Shown here in pieces: positions 1 through 6,552 of a DNA stretch of 20,067 nucleotides; within the stretch, counting starts at the first letter, position 1; each line of letters starts with the position of its first letter. The stretch lies in assembly GCA_938044045.1 (NCBI GenBank), contig CALIQN010000011.1, positions 1-20,067 on the forward strand. The letters run 5' to 3'. Source of the DNA: an uncultured Peptococcaceae bacterium. GTDB taxonomy: Bacteria > Bacillota > Peptococcia > Peptococcales > Peptococcaceae. The notes beneath the pieces were generated by a model. The model saw nothing but the letters and a program-made list of their open reading frames with translations. It did no database searches and was not told the DNA's origin. The position numbers and the translations under genes were made by a program.

Positions 1-1087
1 GACCAGCCAATTGTGATTTGTCGACCTCTGCCACAAAATCTGCAAATTGGTTTTGTAAGGCTAGAGGGGGGAGAGGGATTTTAACTTTATCCATCATTTT
101 TACTGTAATTTGGTTAATGGTTGTAGTTGCTCCCTGTCTTACAGTAGAACGGAAGTGCTCTGTTTGAAAATACTGTTGAAGAAATTCAAAATATTTACTT
201 CTAATTAACATCATAAATGCGCCAAAATACATTTTTTCAGTTGTATTTATTATGGCTGTTTTTCCTACTAATCTTTCACTGCCATTCCTAGAACACATTA
301 AAATATCATTTTTTCTAACGATGTTTTTCTCTTTAGCTTGAATATTTACTCTAACAATATCATTAAAATCTAACTTACTATCCTGAATATTACTTGAACG
401 TAAAACAATAGTGCCCGAGCCGTCCTCTACAACCATTTCTGGCTTATAAGTCAATCCATTATAATATTCTGCAATTTCTGATAAATAAACAATAGGAAAA
501 CCATATGGATTTGTAGATAAGTCTCCAAATTGTTCGTAAAATCGGGATTTCACGAGATTGTTGAATTGTGTCAGTTGTTGTCGACGTTGTATAATTTGGC
601 TATCAATATTTTCTAAAATTGTAACAATTACTTTTTGTTGTTTGATATCATCATGGATTTGAATTTCAAAATCTGAAAACTGGGTTTTATTAACAATAGG
701 AACTACAGGTGCATTAGCAATAAAATTTAGCTTATTTTGGTTAAAGATTAACTGGTAAGCGAAATATTTTGCCAAGATGAGGTTATTAGGAATAATTGCA
801 TTGATTTGTTGATTGAATGATACTTCTGTTTCAGAAATCATTACTTTGCCAATAATGCCTATACATGTCACTAATACTGACTGTTTGGGAATGATTCTTG
901 CTTTTGAGCGTGCCTTTTCAGAAATATAGCTTTTATGGTTTAAAGAGGTTGAAATACTATTTAAACTTTCAAAATCATCAGGCTTTATAAAAGGGATATC
1001 AGAGCTTTCATAAAATTCTAAGTGATTTTTACTTGGTGTGTTCCCTGTAATAATTTGACCTAAGTCGCCTAATCTCACTTTCCTCAT
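1..1087 (-). CDS. hsdS: Type I restriction-modification specificity subunit HsdS (C-terminus cut by window edge)
   Basis: The reverse strand reads open from an ATG at 1087-1085 to the left edge, giving 362 codons with no stop. HsdS is the DNA-recognition subunit of type I restriction-modification complexes and directs HsdM and HsdR to a bipartite target. The layout is classical: a first target-recognition domain beginning VRLGDLGQIITGNTPSK with IPFIKPDDF, a conserved helical spacer containing KQQKVIVTILENIDSQI and LVKSRFYEQFGD, a second recognition domain starting near FPIVYLSEIAEYYNGLTYKP, and the second conserved region beginning IPLPPLALQNQFADFVAEVDKSQ. Family members are about 400 residues, so only about 30-40 are missing. 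The start is fixed by AAGGTGGTGA just upstream. hsdM and hsdR must lie outside the window to the left. I saw no second hsdS copy or inverted repeat here that would show phase-variable shuffling. Confidence 0.93.
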   Translation of the reverse strand, partial: MRKVRLGDLGQIITGNTPSKNHLEFYESSDIPFIKPDDFESLNSISTSLNHKSYISEKARSKARIIPKQSVLVTCIGIIGKVMISETEVSFNQQINAIIPNNLILAKYFAYQLIFNQNKLNFIANAPVVPIVNKTQFSDFEIQIHDDIKQQKVIVTILENIDSQIIQRRQQLTQFNNLVKSRFYEQFGDLSTNPYGFPIVYLSEIAEYYNGLTYKPEMVVEDGSGTIVLRSSNIQDSKLDFNDIVRVNIQAKEKNIVRKNDILMCSRNGSERLVGKTAIINTTEKMYFGAFMMLIRSKYFEFLQQYFQTEHFRSTVRQGATTTINQITVKMMDKVKIPLPPLALQNQFADFVAEVDKSQLAG

Positions 1088-1118
1088 CCCGTCACCACCT
1101 TATAGAAGTTTTGACTGT

Positions 1119-1127
1119 ATTATAGCA
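1119..1127 (-). promoter_or_regulatory. Extended -10 promoter of hsdS
   Basis: The reverse strand reads TGC-TATAAT, a perfect -10 hexamer preceded by the TGn extension, 32 bases before the hsdS start codon. A -35 match about 17 bases upstream (TTATCT) is poor, as is usual for extended -10 promoters. Confidence 0.6.
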
Positions 1128-1169
1128 TTACTTTAGATTGAAGATAACGTCCAAGTGGTATAATTTTTC

Positions 1170-1198
1170 TTGTGTAATAGATTTAATTTTGCTATGAT
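1170..1198 (+). promoter_or_regulatory. Probable ilvD promoter
   Basis: TTGTGT (1170-1175), a 17-base spacer and TATGAT (1193-1198) lie 31 bases before the ilvD start. A second -10 candidate, TATAAT at 1159-1164, has only a poorly spaced TTGAAG (1138-1143) as -35. No T-box or leader-peptide attenuator of the kind often found before branched-chain genes is visible between these promoters and the gene. Confidence 0.5.
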
Positions 1199-1229
1199 GG
1201 CAAGAAAAGATTAGGGAGGTAAGAGAAAA

Positions 1230-2903
1230 ATGAGAAGTGATGAGGTAAAAAAAGGTGTCGCTAGGGCGCCACATCGTTCTTTATTTTATGCGATGGGCTA
1301 CGATAGAGAGGATTTAGAAAAGCCCCTTATCGGTGTGGTCAACGCACACAATGAAGTGATTCCTGGACATTTTCATTTGGATGAAATTGCCAATGCTGTC
1401 AAAGCGGGTATTAGTGCCAGTGGTGGCACCCCCTTTGAATTTCCGGCAATAGGGCTTTGCGATGGCATTTCCATGAATCATAGTGGCATGAACTATTCTC
1501 TTGCCAGTAGAGAACTCATTGCAGATTCGATTGAAGCCATGTACATGGCGTATAAATTTGATGGGCTGGTTTTGATTGGCAACTGTGATAAGATTGTGCC
1601 TGGGATGTTGATGGCGGCAGCCCGTCTCAATGTGCCAAGTGTCTATGTCAGTGGGGGGCCGATGTTGCCAGGACGTTATCGTGGAGAAAATAGCGATCTC
1701 ATCAAAGGTGGCTTTGAGGCAGTCGGTGCCTATACTTCAGGCAAGATTAGTGAAGAAGAATTATATGAAAAAGAAGAAACTGCTTGTCAGACCTGTGGTA
1801 GCTGTGCTGGGATGTATACAGCAAATACCATGAACTGCCTTGCAGAAGCTTTGGGAATGGCTTTGCCATTTAATGGCACCTTGCCAGCCCCTTATGGGGA
1901 GCGCAAGGCCTTGGGCAAAAAGGCAGGTCGTGCCGTGATGGAGATGGTCAGACGTGAGATTTGTCCACGTGATATCTTGACTAAGGAAGCTTTTCATAAT
2001 GCCATTAGTGTGGATATGGCAATTGGTGGCTCTTCCAATACGGTTTTACACTTGATGGCAATTGCCAACCAAGCGGAAGTTGACCTAAATTTAAAAGATT
2101 TTGATCGTATCAGTGATCAAACCGCCCATATTGCCAAGCTCAATCCATCTGGGCATCATCACATTGTTGACTTGCATGAGGCGGGTGGAATTCCGGCGAT
2201 TATGAAAGTCTTACAAGAGGAAAATAAATTAAACGAAGCTTGTCTCAGTGTCTCAGGCAAAACTATTGGTGAGATTGCCAAAGAAGCTCGCCTTTTAAAC
2301 TTGGATGTTATTCGTCCTTACCAGAAACCATATTCTGAAAATGGTGGGCTTGCCATCCTCTTTGGCAATCTTGCACCAGATGGTGCAGTGGTCAAAAAGG
2401 CAGGGGTAGCCCAAGAGATGCTTGTCCACTCTGGGCCGGCAAGGGTTTTTGACAGTGAGATAGAAGGCTTTAATGCCATTGTTGCCAATGAAATCAAAAA
2501 AGGTGATGTCATCATCATTCGATATGAAGGTCCAAAGGGCGGCCCAGGCATGAAAGAAATGCTTAGCCCAACAGCAGCGATTATCGGTGCGGGTCTTGAT
2601 AAGGATGTCGCCCTTATCACAGATGGACGTTTTTCTGGTGGAACAGCAGGCGCAGCCATTGGTCACGTTTCTCCAGAGGCAGCCGAGGGTGGCAATATTG
2701 GCTTGATTCGTGAAGGGGATATTATTGAGATTGATATTCCAAATAAATCCTTGCGTGTGGCAGTCAGTGAGGAAGAGCTAGAAAAAAGGCGTCAAGAAGG
2801 GGTGGTGCGACCTAAGCGAGAGCTTATCAAGCATTCCTACCTCAAGCGTTATGCTAGCCTTGTGACTTCTGCAAGTACTGGTGGCGTCTTTAGAGAAGAA
2901 TAA
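1230..2903 (+). CDS. ilvD: Dihydroxy-acid dehydratase IlvD
   Basis: IlvD removes water from 2,3-dihydroxy-isovalerate and 2,3-dihydroxy-3-methylvalerate, the third common step of valine and isoleucine synthesis (and, via valine's keto acid, leucine) in the cytoplasm. The 557-residue length is normal for the IlvD/Edd family. Visible motifs are NAHNEVIPGHFHL (39-51), GNCDKIVPGM with cluster ligand Cys119 and the nearby Lys121, CQTCGSCAGM with Cys192, and DGRFSGG with Ser469 as the likely catalytic base. The position that is cysteine in the plant and mycobacterial [2Fe-2S] enzymes is Gly46 here, as in E. coli IlvD, so an oxygen-sensitive [4Fe-4S] cluster is likely (inference). AGGGAGGT ends 9 bases before the ATG. 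No other ilv or leu gene is adjacent and a terminator follows at once, so the gene appears to be transcribed alone. Confidence 0.97.
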   Translation: MRSDEVKKGVARAPHRSLFYAMGYDREDLEKPLIGVVNAHNEVIPGHFHLDEIANAVKAGISASGGTPFEFPAIGLCDGISMNHSGMNYSLASRELIADSIEAMYMAYKFDGLVLIGNCDKIVPGMLMAAARLNVPSVYVSGGPMLPGRYRGENSDLIKGGFEAVGAYTSGKISEEELYEKEETACQTCGSCAGMYTANTMNCLAEALGMALPFNGTLPAPYGERKALGKKAGRAVMEMVRREICPRDILTKEAFHNAISVDMAIGGSSNTVLHLMAIANQAEVDLNLKDFDRISDQTAHIAKLNPSGHHHIVDLHEAGGIPAIMKVLQEENKLNEACLSVSGKTIGEIAKEARLLNLDVIRPYQKPYSENGGLAILFGNLAPDGAVVKKAGVAQEMLVHSGPARVFDSEIEGFNAIVANEIKKGDVIIIRYEGPKGGPGMKEMLSPTAAIIGAGLDKDVALITDGRFSGGTAGAAIGHVSPEAAEGGNIGLIREGDIIEIDIPNKSLRVAVSEEELEKRRQEGVVRPKRELIKHSYLKRYASLVTSASTGGVFREE

Positions 2904-2910
2904 AAGACTA

Positions 2911-2936
2911 ACCTAGCCTTTGGGCTAGGTTTTTTT
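2911..2936 (+). terminator. Intrinsic terminator of ilvD
   Basis: ACCTAGCC (2911-2918) pairs with GGCTAGGT (2923-2930) around a four-base loop and is followed by a run of T. It begins 8 bases after the ilvD stop. Confidence 0.92.
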
Positions 2937-2957
2937 GATATACAAAAAAAGCGCTCA

Positions 2958-2966
2958 TGTTATAAT
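2958..2966 (+). promoter_or_regulatory. Extended -10 promoter of the phosphoesterase-like gene
   Basis: TGT-TATAAT is a perfect extended -10 located between the ilvD terminator and the next gene. TTGATA at 2935-2940 is 20 bases upstream, longer than the ideal -35 spacing. Confidence 0.6.
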
Positions 2967-2985
2967 GAAGAAAAGGAGGGATAAG

Positions 2986-3843
2986 ATGAAAGCAAAATGG
3001 GTGATGGCACTTATTGGGGTAGGTTTGGGACTGGCTAAGCTAGGTACCAATAAGGTGTATCATTTTGAATATGATACGATTAAAAAAAGCTACCAAACAG
3101 CACGTTATCATGGGGAAGAGCCACTAAAAATTGCCCTCATGTGTGATTATTGTGGTGGTAATGCCTTAAATCAAGGGCGCTTAATTGCCGAACAAATCAA
3201 AAAAGAACAAGTGGATTTATTGATACTGATTGGGGAACTCTTTCATAAAAAGGGTAAAAATCAAGAAGTCACAGCTTTGTTCAATACCTTGGTTGACTTA
3301 CCGATTGTTTATGTACCGAGTTTAAATAAAAAAGGTGAGGAAATTTCCTTTAGTTTGCGCCAAGAACTGACAGATTCTGGTATTGTGGTCTTGGAAAATA
3401 GCAGTTGTACCTTGGAGATTAATGGGGTAGCGGTGAGTCTTTTGGGCTTAGGCTCAAGACGTAAACACGAAGATAGTGATGTCTATGAAAAAAGGGTCAG
3501 GGAGAGTTTAGGGCTTGCGCAATATAAGGCATCTGAAGACGGAGCCAAAAAAGAAGCGTATCATATCATTGTTTCTGCGGAGAGCAAGGTATTTCATCTT
3601 TTTGGGCTACTCGACAGTGATCTCATCTTGACCACGCCACCAAAAGGTAAGATGATTCGCTTGCCAATCTTACGTCTAGCATCAAGATGGGCTTTTGGCT
3701 TAAAGAAGCTTAGCAAGATAAGCTACAAGCTCAAAAAACAGACAATTTTTGTCGCAAGGGGCTTTAAGTTAGGGGTATTTAAGAAAAAAGCATTTAAATC
3801 ACCTCAATTAATTGTAATCAAAGTGATGAAAAACAAACCATAA
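2986..3843 (+). CDS. Metallophosphoesterase-fold protein lacking most metal ligands (probable pseudoenzyme)
   Basis: The ATG at 2986 is chosen because AAGGAGGG ends 5 bases before it. A TTG further upstream at 2935 lies inside the promoter and terminator. The 285-residue product has a hydrophobic N-terminal segment (5-20), then a fold that aligns along its length with YkuE/YaeI-type calcineurin-like phosphoesterases. Nearly every metal motif is altered. The SDxH equivalent is CDYC (53-56), keeping Asp54 but with Cys56 for His. GD is GE (83-84). GNHE is SLNK (112-115). The LSH equivalent is VSA (196-198). GHTHGGQIRLP is TPPKGKMIRLP (217-227), so both histidines (218 and 220) are gone while IRLP is kept. 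The frame is intact over 285 codons with a good ribosome binding site, so this looks like a retained non-catalytic protein. Family assignment is by motif register, not a database search; what it does is unknown. Confidence 0.7.
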   Translation: MKAKWVMALIGVGLGLAKLGTNKVYHFEYDTIKKSYQTARYHGEEPLKIALMCDYCGGNALNQGRLIAEQIKKEQVDLLILIGELFHKKGKNQEVTALFNTLVDLPIVYVPSLNKKGEEISFSLRQELTDSGIVVLENSSCTLEINGVAVSLLGLGSRRKHEDSDVYEKRVRESLGLAQYKASEDGAKKEAYHIIVSAESKVFHLFGLLDSDLILTTPPKGKMIRLPILRLASRWAFGLKKLSKISYKLKKQTIFVARGFKLGVFKKKAFKSPQLIVIKVMKNKP

Positions 3844-3876
3844 AGTTTTAAAAAGTTACAAACAATAAAAAGAGCT

Positions 3877-3891
3877 AATATTTAGAATATT
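3877..3891 (+). repeat. AT-rich dyad just upstream of the lactate permease -35
   Basis: AATATT-TAG-AATATT is a perfect dyad ending 3 bases before the -35 hexamer. It could be an operator or an UP-like element, but AT-rich dyads also arise by chance. Confidence 0.35.
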
Positions 3892-3894
3892 CAC

Positions 3895-3923
3895 TTGCTA
3901 TCAGGAAAAATCTATCTTATACT
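3895..3923 (+). promoter_or_regulatory. Promoter of the lactate permease gene
   Basis: TTGCTA (3895-3900), a 17-base spacer and TATACT (3918-3923) give a near-consensus sigma-A promoter, with the start codon 51 bases downstream. Confidence 0.75.
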
Positions 3924-3930
3924 ATATTCA

Positions 3931-3943
3931 GACTTGAAAAGTC
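3931..3943 (+). promoter_or_regulatory. Short dyad at the lactate permease transcription start (possible operator)
   Basis: GACTT-GAA-AAGTC is a perfect 5+5 dyad covering the expected transcript start. Its position would suit a repressor site, for example of a GntR-type lactate regulator, but no regulator gene is present in the window and I recognise no known operator consensus. Confidence 0.35.
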
Positions 3944-3974
3944 ACAATATATTTTAATAAGGGGAGGTTTTCCT

Positions 3975-5681
3975 ATGTTTCTAGCTTCTGTTTGGGCTCA
4001 AGGATATGACCCATTCAACAGCCTCCTGCTATCAGCGCTCGTAGCTCTTATTCCAATTATCTTTTTCCTAGTAACCTTAGGGGTTTTAGGTTGGAGAGCG
4101 TATATAGCAGGTTTTTCTACCACATTGCTAGCGATGATTTTGGCAATTGTTGTCTTTAAAATGCCAATTCCTCAGGCAGTGATGAGTGGTTTTAATGGTT
4201 TCTTGTACGGTTTATGGCCAATTGCATGGATTATTATTGCAGCGGTATTCTTGTACAAGTTATCTGTTAACAGCGGACAATTCAATGTTATCCGTGACTC
4301 TATTTTAACCATTACAGCTGACCAAAGAATCTTGGTTATTCTTGTTGGTTTCTGTTTTGGGGCGTTTCTTGAAGGGGCTGCAGGTTTTGGTGCACCAGTT
4401 GCAATTACCGCAGCTTTGCTCGCTGGTATTGGTCTTCGTCCAATCTATGCAGCTGGTCTTTGTATGATTGCTAATACTGCACCTGTTGCTTTCGGTGCTC
4501 TCGGTATTCCTATCATCACCGCTGGTAAGGTCTCTGAAATTGATGCTCACGTCATCGGTCAAATGGCAGGGCACCAATTGCCTTTCCTTTCTTTAGTAGT
4601 ACCACTATTTATCGTCTTCTTGATGGATGGTAAACGTGGTGTGAAAGAAACTTGGCCAGCAGCTATCGTCGCTGGGGCATCTTTTGCACTTACCCAATGG
4701 GCATCTGCAACATTCCTCGGTCCACAACTTCCAGACATCACATCTGCACTTGTTTCTTTAGTGGTTACTGCACTTTTCTTAAAAGTATGGCAACCAAAGC
4801 ACGTTTTAACTGTTGAAGCTGCTGCTAAAGAAGCTGGCGAATATGATGAATCTAAATTCGTTAAATTCGAACAACACAGTGCTGGCAAGATTGTCCGTGC
4901 TTGGACACCTTTCTTGTTCCTCGTTGTTTTCGTTATCATCTGGACTCATGATGCTTTCAAAGCACTCTTTAAAGATGAAGGTCCTTTGGCTTGGCTCGTC
5001 TTCCAATGGAAAATTCCAATGTTGCACGAGCTTGTTGAAAAGACAGCACCTATTGTTGCTGAAAACACACCAATGGCAGCTGTATTTAAATTTGACATTA
5101 TCAGTAGTACAGGTACTGCGATTCTCTTCGCTGCATTGCTTACCATTCCGGTATATCGTATGAGCCTCAAGGCTTCTACAGACACCTTTGTAGAAACCCT
5201 TAAGGAAATGAAGTGGTCTATCGTTACCATCGGTTGCGTACTTGCATTTGCTTATGTAATGAACTTCTCAGGCATGGCAGTAACCATGGCACTAGCACTT
5301 GCTAAGACTGGTACCCTCTTCCCATTCGTGGCACCACTTATCGGTTGGATCGGCGTATTCTTGACTGGTTCTGATACCTCTTCAAATGCGCTCTTCTGTA
5401 ACCTCCAAGCGATTACGGCGCAACAAGTTAACGCAAGCCTAGCAACTCCTATTGAAGGGCTTGATGTTCTCCTCGTTGCTTCTAACACGACTGGTGGGGT
5501 AACTGGTAAGATGATTTCACCACAATCTATTTCTATCGCTTGTGCGGCAGTAGGATTGGTTGGTAGAGAATCAGAACTCTTACGCTTTACCTTGAAGTAC
5601 AGCTTCCTATTCATTGCAATCATCATGATTATGACTGGCTTACAAGCTTATGTCTTCCCATGGATGATTCCAACTGCTTAA
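3975..5681 (+). CDS. L-lactate permease (LctP/LldP family)
   Basis: This is a 568-residue polytopic membrane protein of the lactate permease family, which takes up L-lactate (and often glycolate) with protons. Sequence support includes the N-terminus WAQGYDPFNSLLLSALVALIP, the conserved FGAFLEGAAGFGAPVAITAALL block (residues about 128-149), a transmembrane stretch ending CMIANTAPVAFGALGIP, and the C-terminal GSDTSSNALFCNLQ and NTTGGVTGKMISPQSI motifs. The length is typical. GGGGAGG ends 7 bases before the ATG. It has its own promoter and terminator, and no lactate dehydrogenase, LutABC or electron-transfer flavoprotein gene is adjacent. By eye it uses TTC, AAC and CTT/CTC codons more than its neighbours, which suggests high expression. 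Direction of transport in vivo (uptake or export) cannot be told from sequence. Confidence 0.94.
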   Translation: MFLASVWAQGYDPFNSLLLSALVALIPIIFFLVTLGVLGWRAYIAGFSTTLLAMILAIVVFKMPIPQAVMSGFNGFLYGLWPIAWIIIAAVFLYKLSVNSGQFNVIRDSILTITADQRILVILVGFCFGAFLEGAAGFGAPVAITAALLAGIGLRPIYAAGLCMIANTAPVAFGALGIPIITAGKVSEIDAHVIGQMAGHQLPFLSLVVPLFIVFLMDGKRGVKETWPAAIVAGASFALTQWASATFLGPQLPDITSALVSLVVTALFLKVWQPKHVLTVEAAAKEAGEYDESKFVKFEQHSAGKIVRAWTPFLFLVVFVIIWTHDAFKALFKDEGPLAWLVFQWKIPMLHELVEKTAPIVAENTPMAAVFKFDIISSTGTAILFAALLTIPVYRMSLKASTDTFVETLKEMKWSIVTIGCVLAFAYVMNFSGMAVTMALALAKTGTLFPFVAPLIGWIGVFLTGSDTSSNALFCNLQAITAQQVNASLATPIEGLDVLLVASNTTGGVTGKMISPQSISIACAAVGLVGRESELLRFTLKYSFLFIAIIMIMTGLQAYVFPWMIPTA

Positions 5682-5690
5682 TGCAATCTA

Positions 5691-5720
5691 AGCCCTGAGT
5701 AAACACTCAGGGCTTTTTTT
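5691..5720 (+). terminator. Intrinsic terminator of the lactate permease gene
   Basis: AGCCCTGAGT (5691-5700) pairs perfectly with ACTCAGGGCT (5705-5714) around AAAC and is followed by a run of seven or more T. Confidence 0.95.
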
Positions 5721-5756
5721 ATAAAAATTTGGCAGATTTTAGAAAGGGTACAAGAG

Positions 5757-6215
5757 ATGAATTTATTTAGAACAATGGGCTATTGGCGAGTAGCGCTAGC
5801 GGCAGCCATCTATGGTGGCCTTTATGTTGGCTATAAGGGTTATGCCCAATGGTGGCTCTTGGCATTTATCATTCCTTTTTTTATACTTTTTAGACCTGTG
5901 CCAAGTAACATCTGTGCGTTTAAAAAAGCCAGAGAGGCAGGATTTATTTTTTATGTTTTTAAATGGGGTCTGATTAGTATAGCGGGCTTACTTATTTTGA
6001 TGGCGTATTATGCCTATATCCTTGGAGAAGCAGGGTCATTTTTAGAAATGGCTAAAGTCTTTGTGAAAAATGGCTTTGTCATTGTGCCGATGTTTTTGGC
6101 AATCTTTGTATCTTGGTCAGTCAATCAAAGGCAATATATGATTCATTGTTTTGGCAAGGAGGAAGATAAGCCAAAACGTAAGGGCAAGAAGAAAAAGAAA
6201 AAACATAAAAAGTAG
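5757..6215 (+). CDS. Small membrane protein with a lysine-rich cytoplasmic tail, function unknown
   Basis: I do not recognise this 152-residue protein. It has about four hydrophobic segments (roughly 11-27, 31-46, 70-89 and 104-120), with the positive residues between segments 2 and 3 (FKKAREAG) and at the C-terminus on the same side. The last 16 residues are almost all Lys, Arg and His, including six lysines in a row. AGAAAGGG lies 8 bases before the ATG. No clear promoter is visible in the short gap after the preceding terminator. The gene ends one base before the -35 of the T-box transcript, and there is no terminator between them, so read-through into the leader is possible. The tail could bind acidic lipids or nucleic acid (inference). 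Confidence 0.75.
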   Translation: MNLFRTMGYWRVALAAAIYGGLYVGYKGYAQWWLLAFIIPFFILFRPVPSNICAFKKAREAGFIFYVFKWGLISIAGLLILMAYYAYILGEAGSFLEMAKVFVKNGFVIVPMFLAIFVSWSVNQRQYMIHCFGKEEDKPKRKGKKKKKKHKK

Positions 6216-6244
6216 TTGACAAGATTTTTTTCGGGTGGTAAAGT
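6216..6244 (+). promoter_or_regulatory. Promoter of the T-box/trpXYZ transcript
   Basis: A perfect TTGACA (6216-6221) is followed 17 bases later by TAAAGT (6239-6244), a 4/6 match to the -10 consensus. The -35 directly follows the stop codon of the preceding gene. Confidence 0.6.
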
Positions 6245-6256
6245 GTATAAAAAATA

Positions 6257-6531
6257 TCACAAACCGTTGAAAAAGAAAGTCGTATCAAGCACTTCAGTTT
6301 AGCGAGTAACTAGCGGTGAAAAGGTTACCTGATAGTCGATATGGACGTGGTCTTTGGAGGGCAATTTGAAATCGTAAGAGAGTAGGATTGACGTAAGCTG
6401 GCGTTAACAGATAGATGCTTCACGTTGAGCATTGAAAAGAGTGATTCTTTCCTTTGGCATGCGCAAAGGAAAGGGTAATTTAGGTGGTACCGCAGACATC
6501 GTCTGTCCTAATTTTAGGACAGGCGTTTTTT
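6257..6531 (+). ncRNA. T-box leader (tRNA-sensing transcription antiterminator), probably tryptophan-specific
   Basis: Stem I runs from GTTG (6266-6269, pairing with CAAT 6362-6365) through AAAGA/TCTTT. It has an upper helix TCAG/CTGA plus GTAAC/GTTAC and a distal loop containing GCGGTG. The best specifier context is GATA-TGG-A (6338-6345), which follows the GANA-NNN-A register of known T-boxes and gives the Trp codon UGG at 6342-6344. A second TGG at 6348-6350 also fits some foldings. Stem III is CTTTCCTTTG/CAAAGGAAAG (6447-6456/6464-6473), preceded by AAAGAGTG. The T-box sequence AGGTGGTACCGC is at 6482-6493. The antiterminator pairs TTAGG (6480-6484) with CCTAA (6507-6511). The competing terminator pairs 6501-6511 with 6514-6524, followed by T's. 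Uncharged tRNA would stabilise the antiterminator and switch on trpXYZ. Confidence 0.95.
6501..6531 (+). terminator. Terminator hairpin of the T-box switch
   Basis: An 11-bp stem (6501-6511 with 6514-6524, one G-U pair) is followed by six T's. It is mutually exclusive with the antiterminator because both use CCTAA at 6507-6511. trpX starts 21 bases after the T run, leaving no room for another promoter. Confidence 0.9.
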
Positions 6532-6552
6532 ATTTGAATAGGAGGCAATATA

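Noticed and set aside
2935..2985. Longer N-terminus for the phosphoesterase-like protein from a TTG at 2935
   Set aside because: It would start in the ilvD terminator T run and be translated through the -10 promoter element; AAGGAGGG directly supports ATG 2986.
2986..3843. Phosphoesterase-like gene as a decaying pseudogene
   Set aside because: The frame is complete, the promoter and ribosome binding site are intact and the substitutions are concentrated in metal motifs while scaffold residues remain, which does not look like random decay.
4305..5626. Several reverse-strand and +2 frame ORFs inside the lactate permease gene
   Set aside because: They lack ribosome binding sites, have low-complexity translations and lie wholly inside a clearly coding gene.
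6341..6343. AUG as the T-box specifier (methionine)
   Set aside because: The four preceding bases (CGAT) and following G do not fit the GANA-NNN-A register as well as UGG at 6342-6344, and the downstream genes are of the trpXYZ type.
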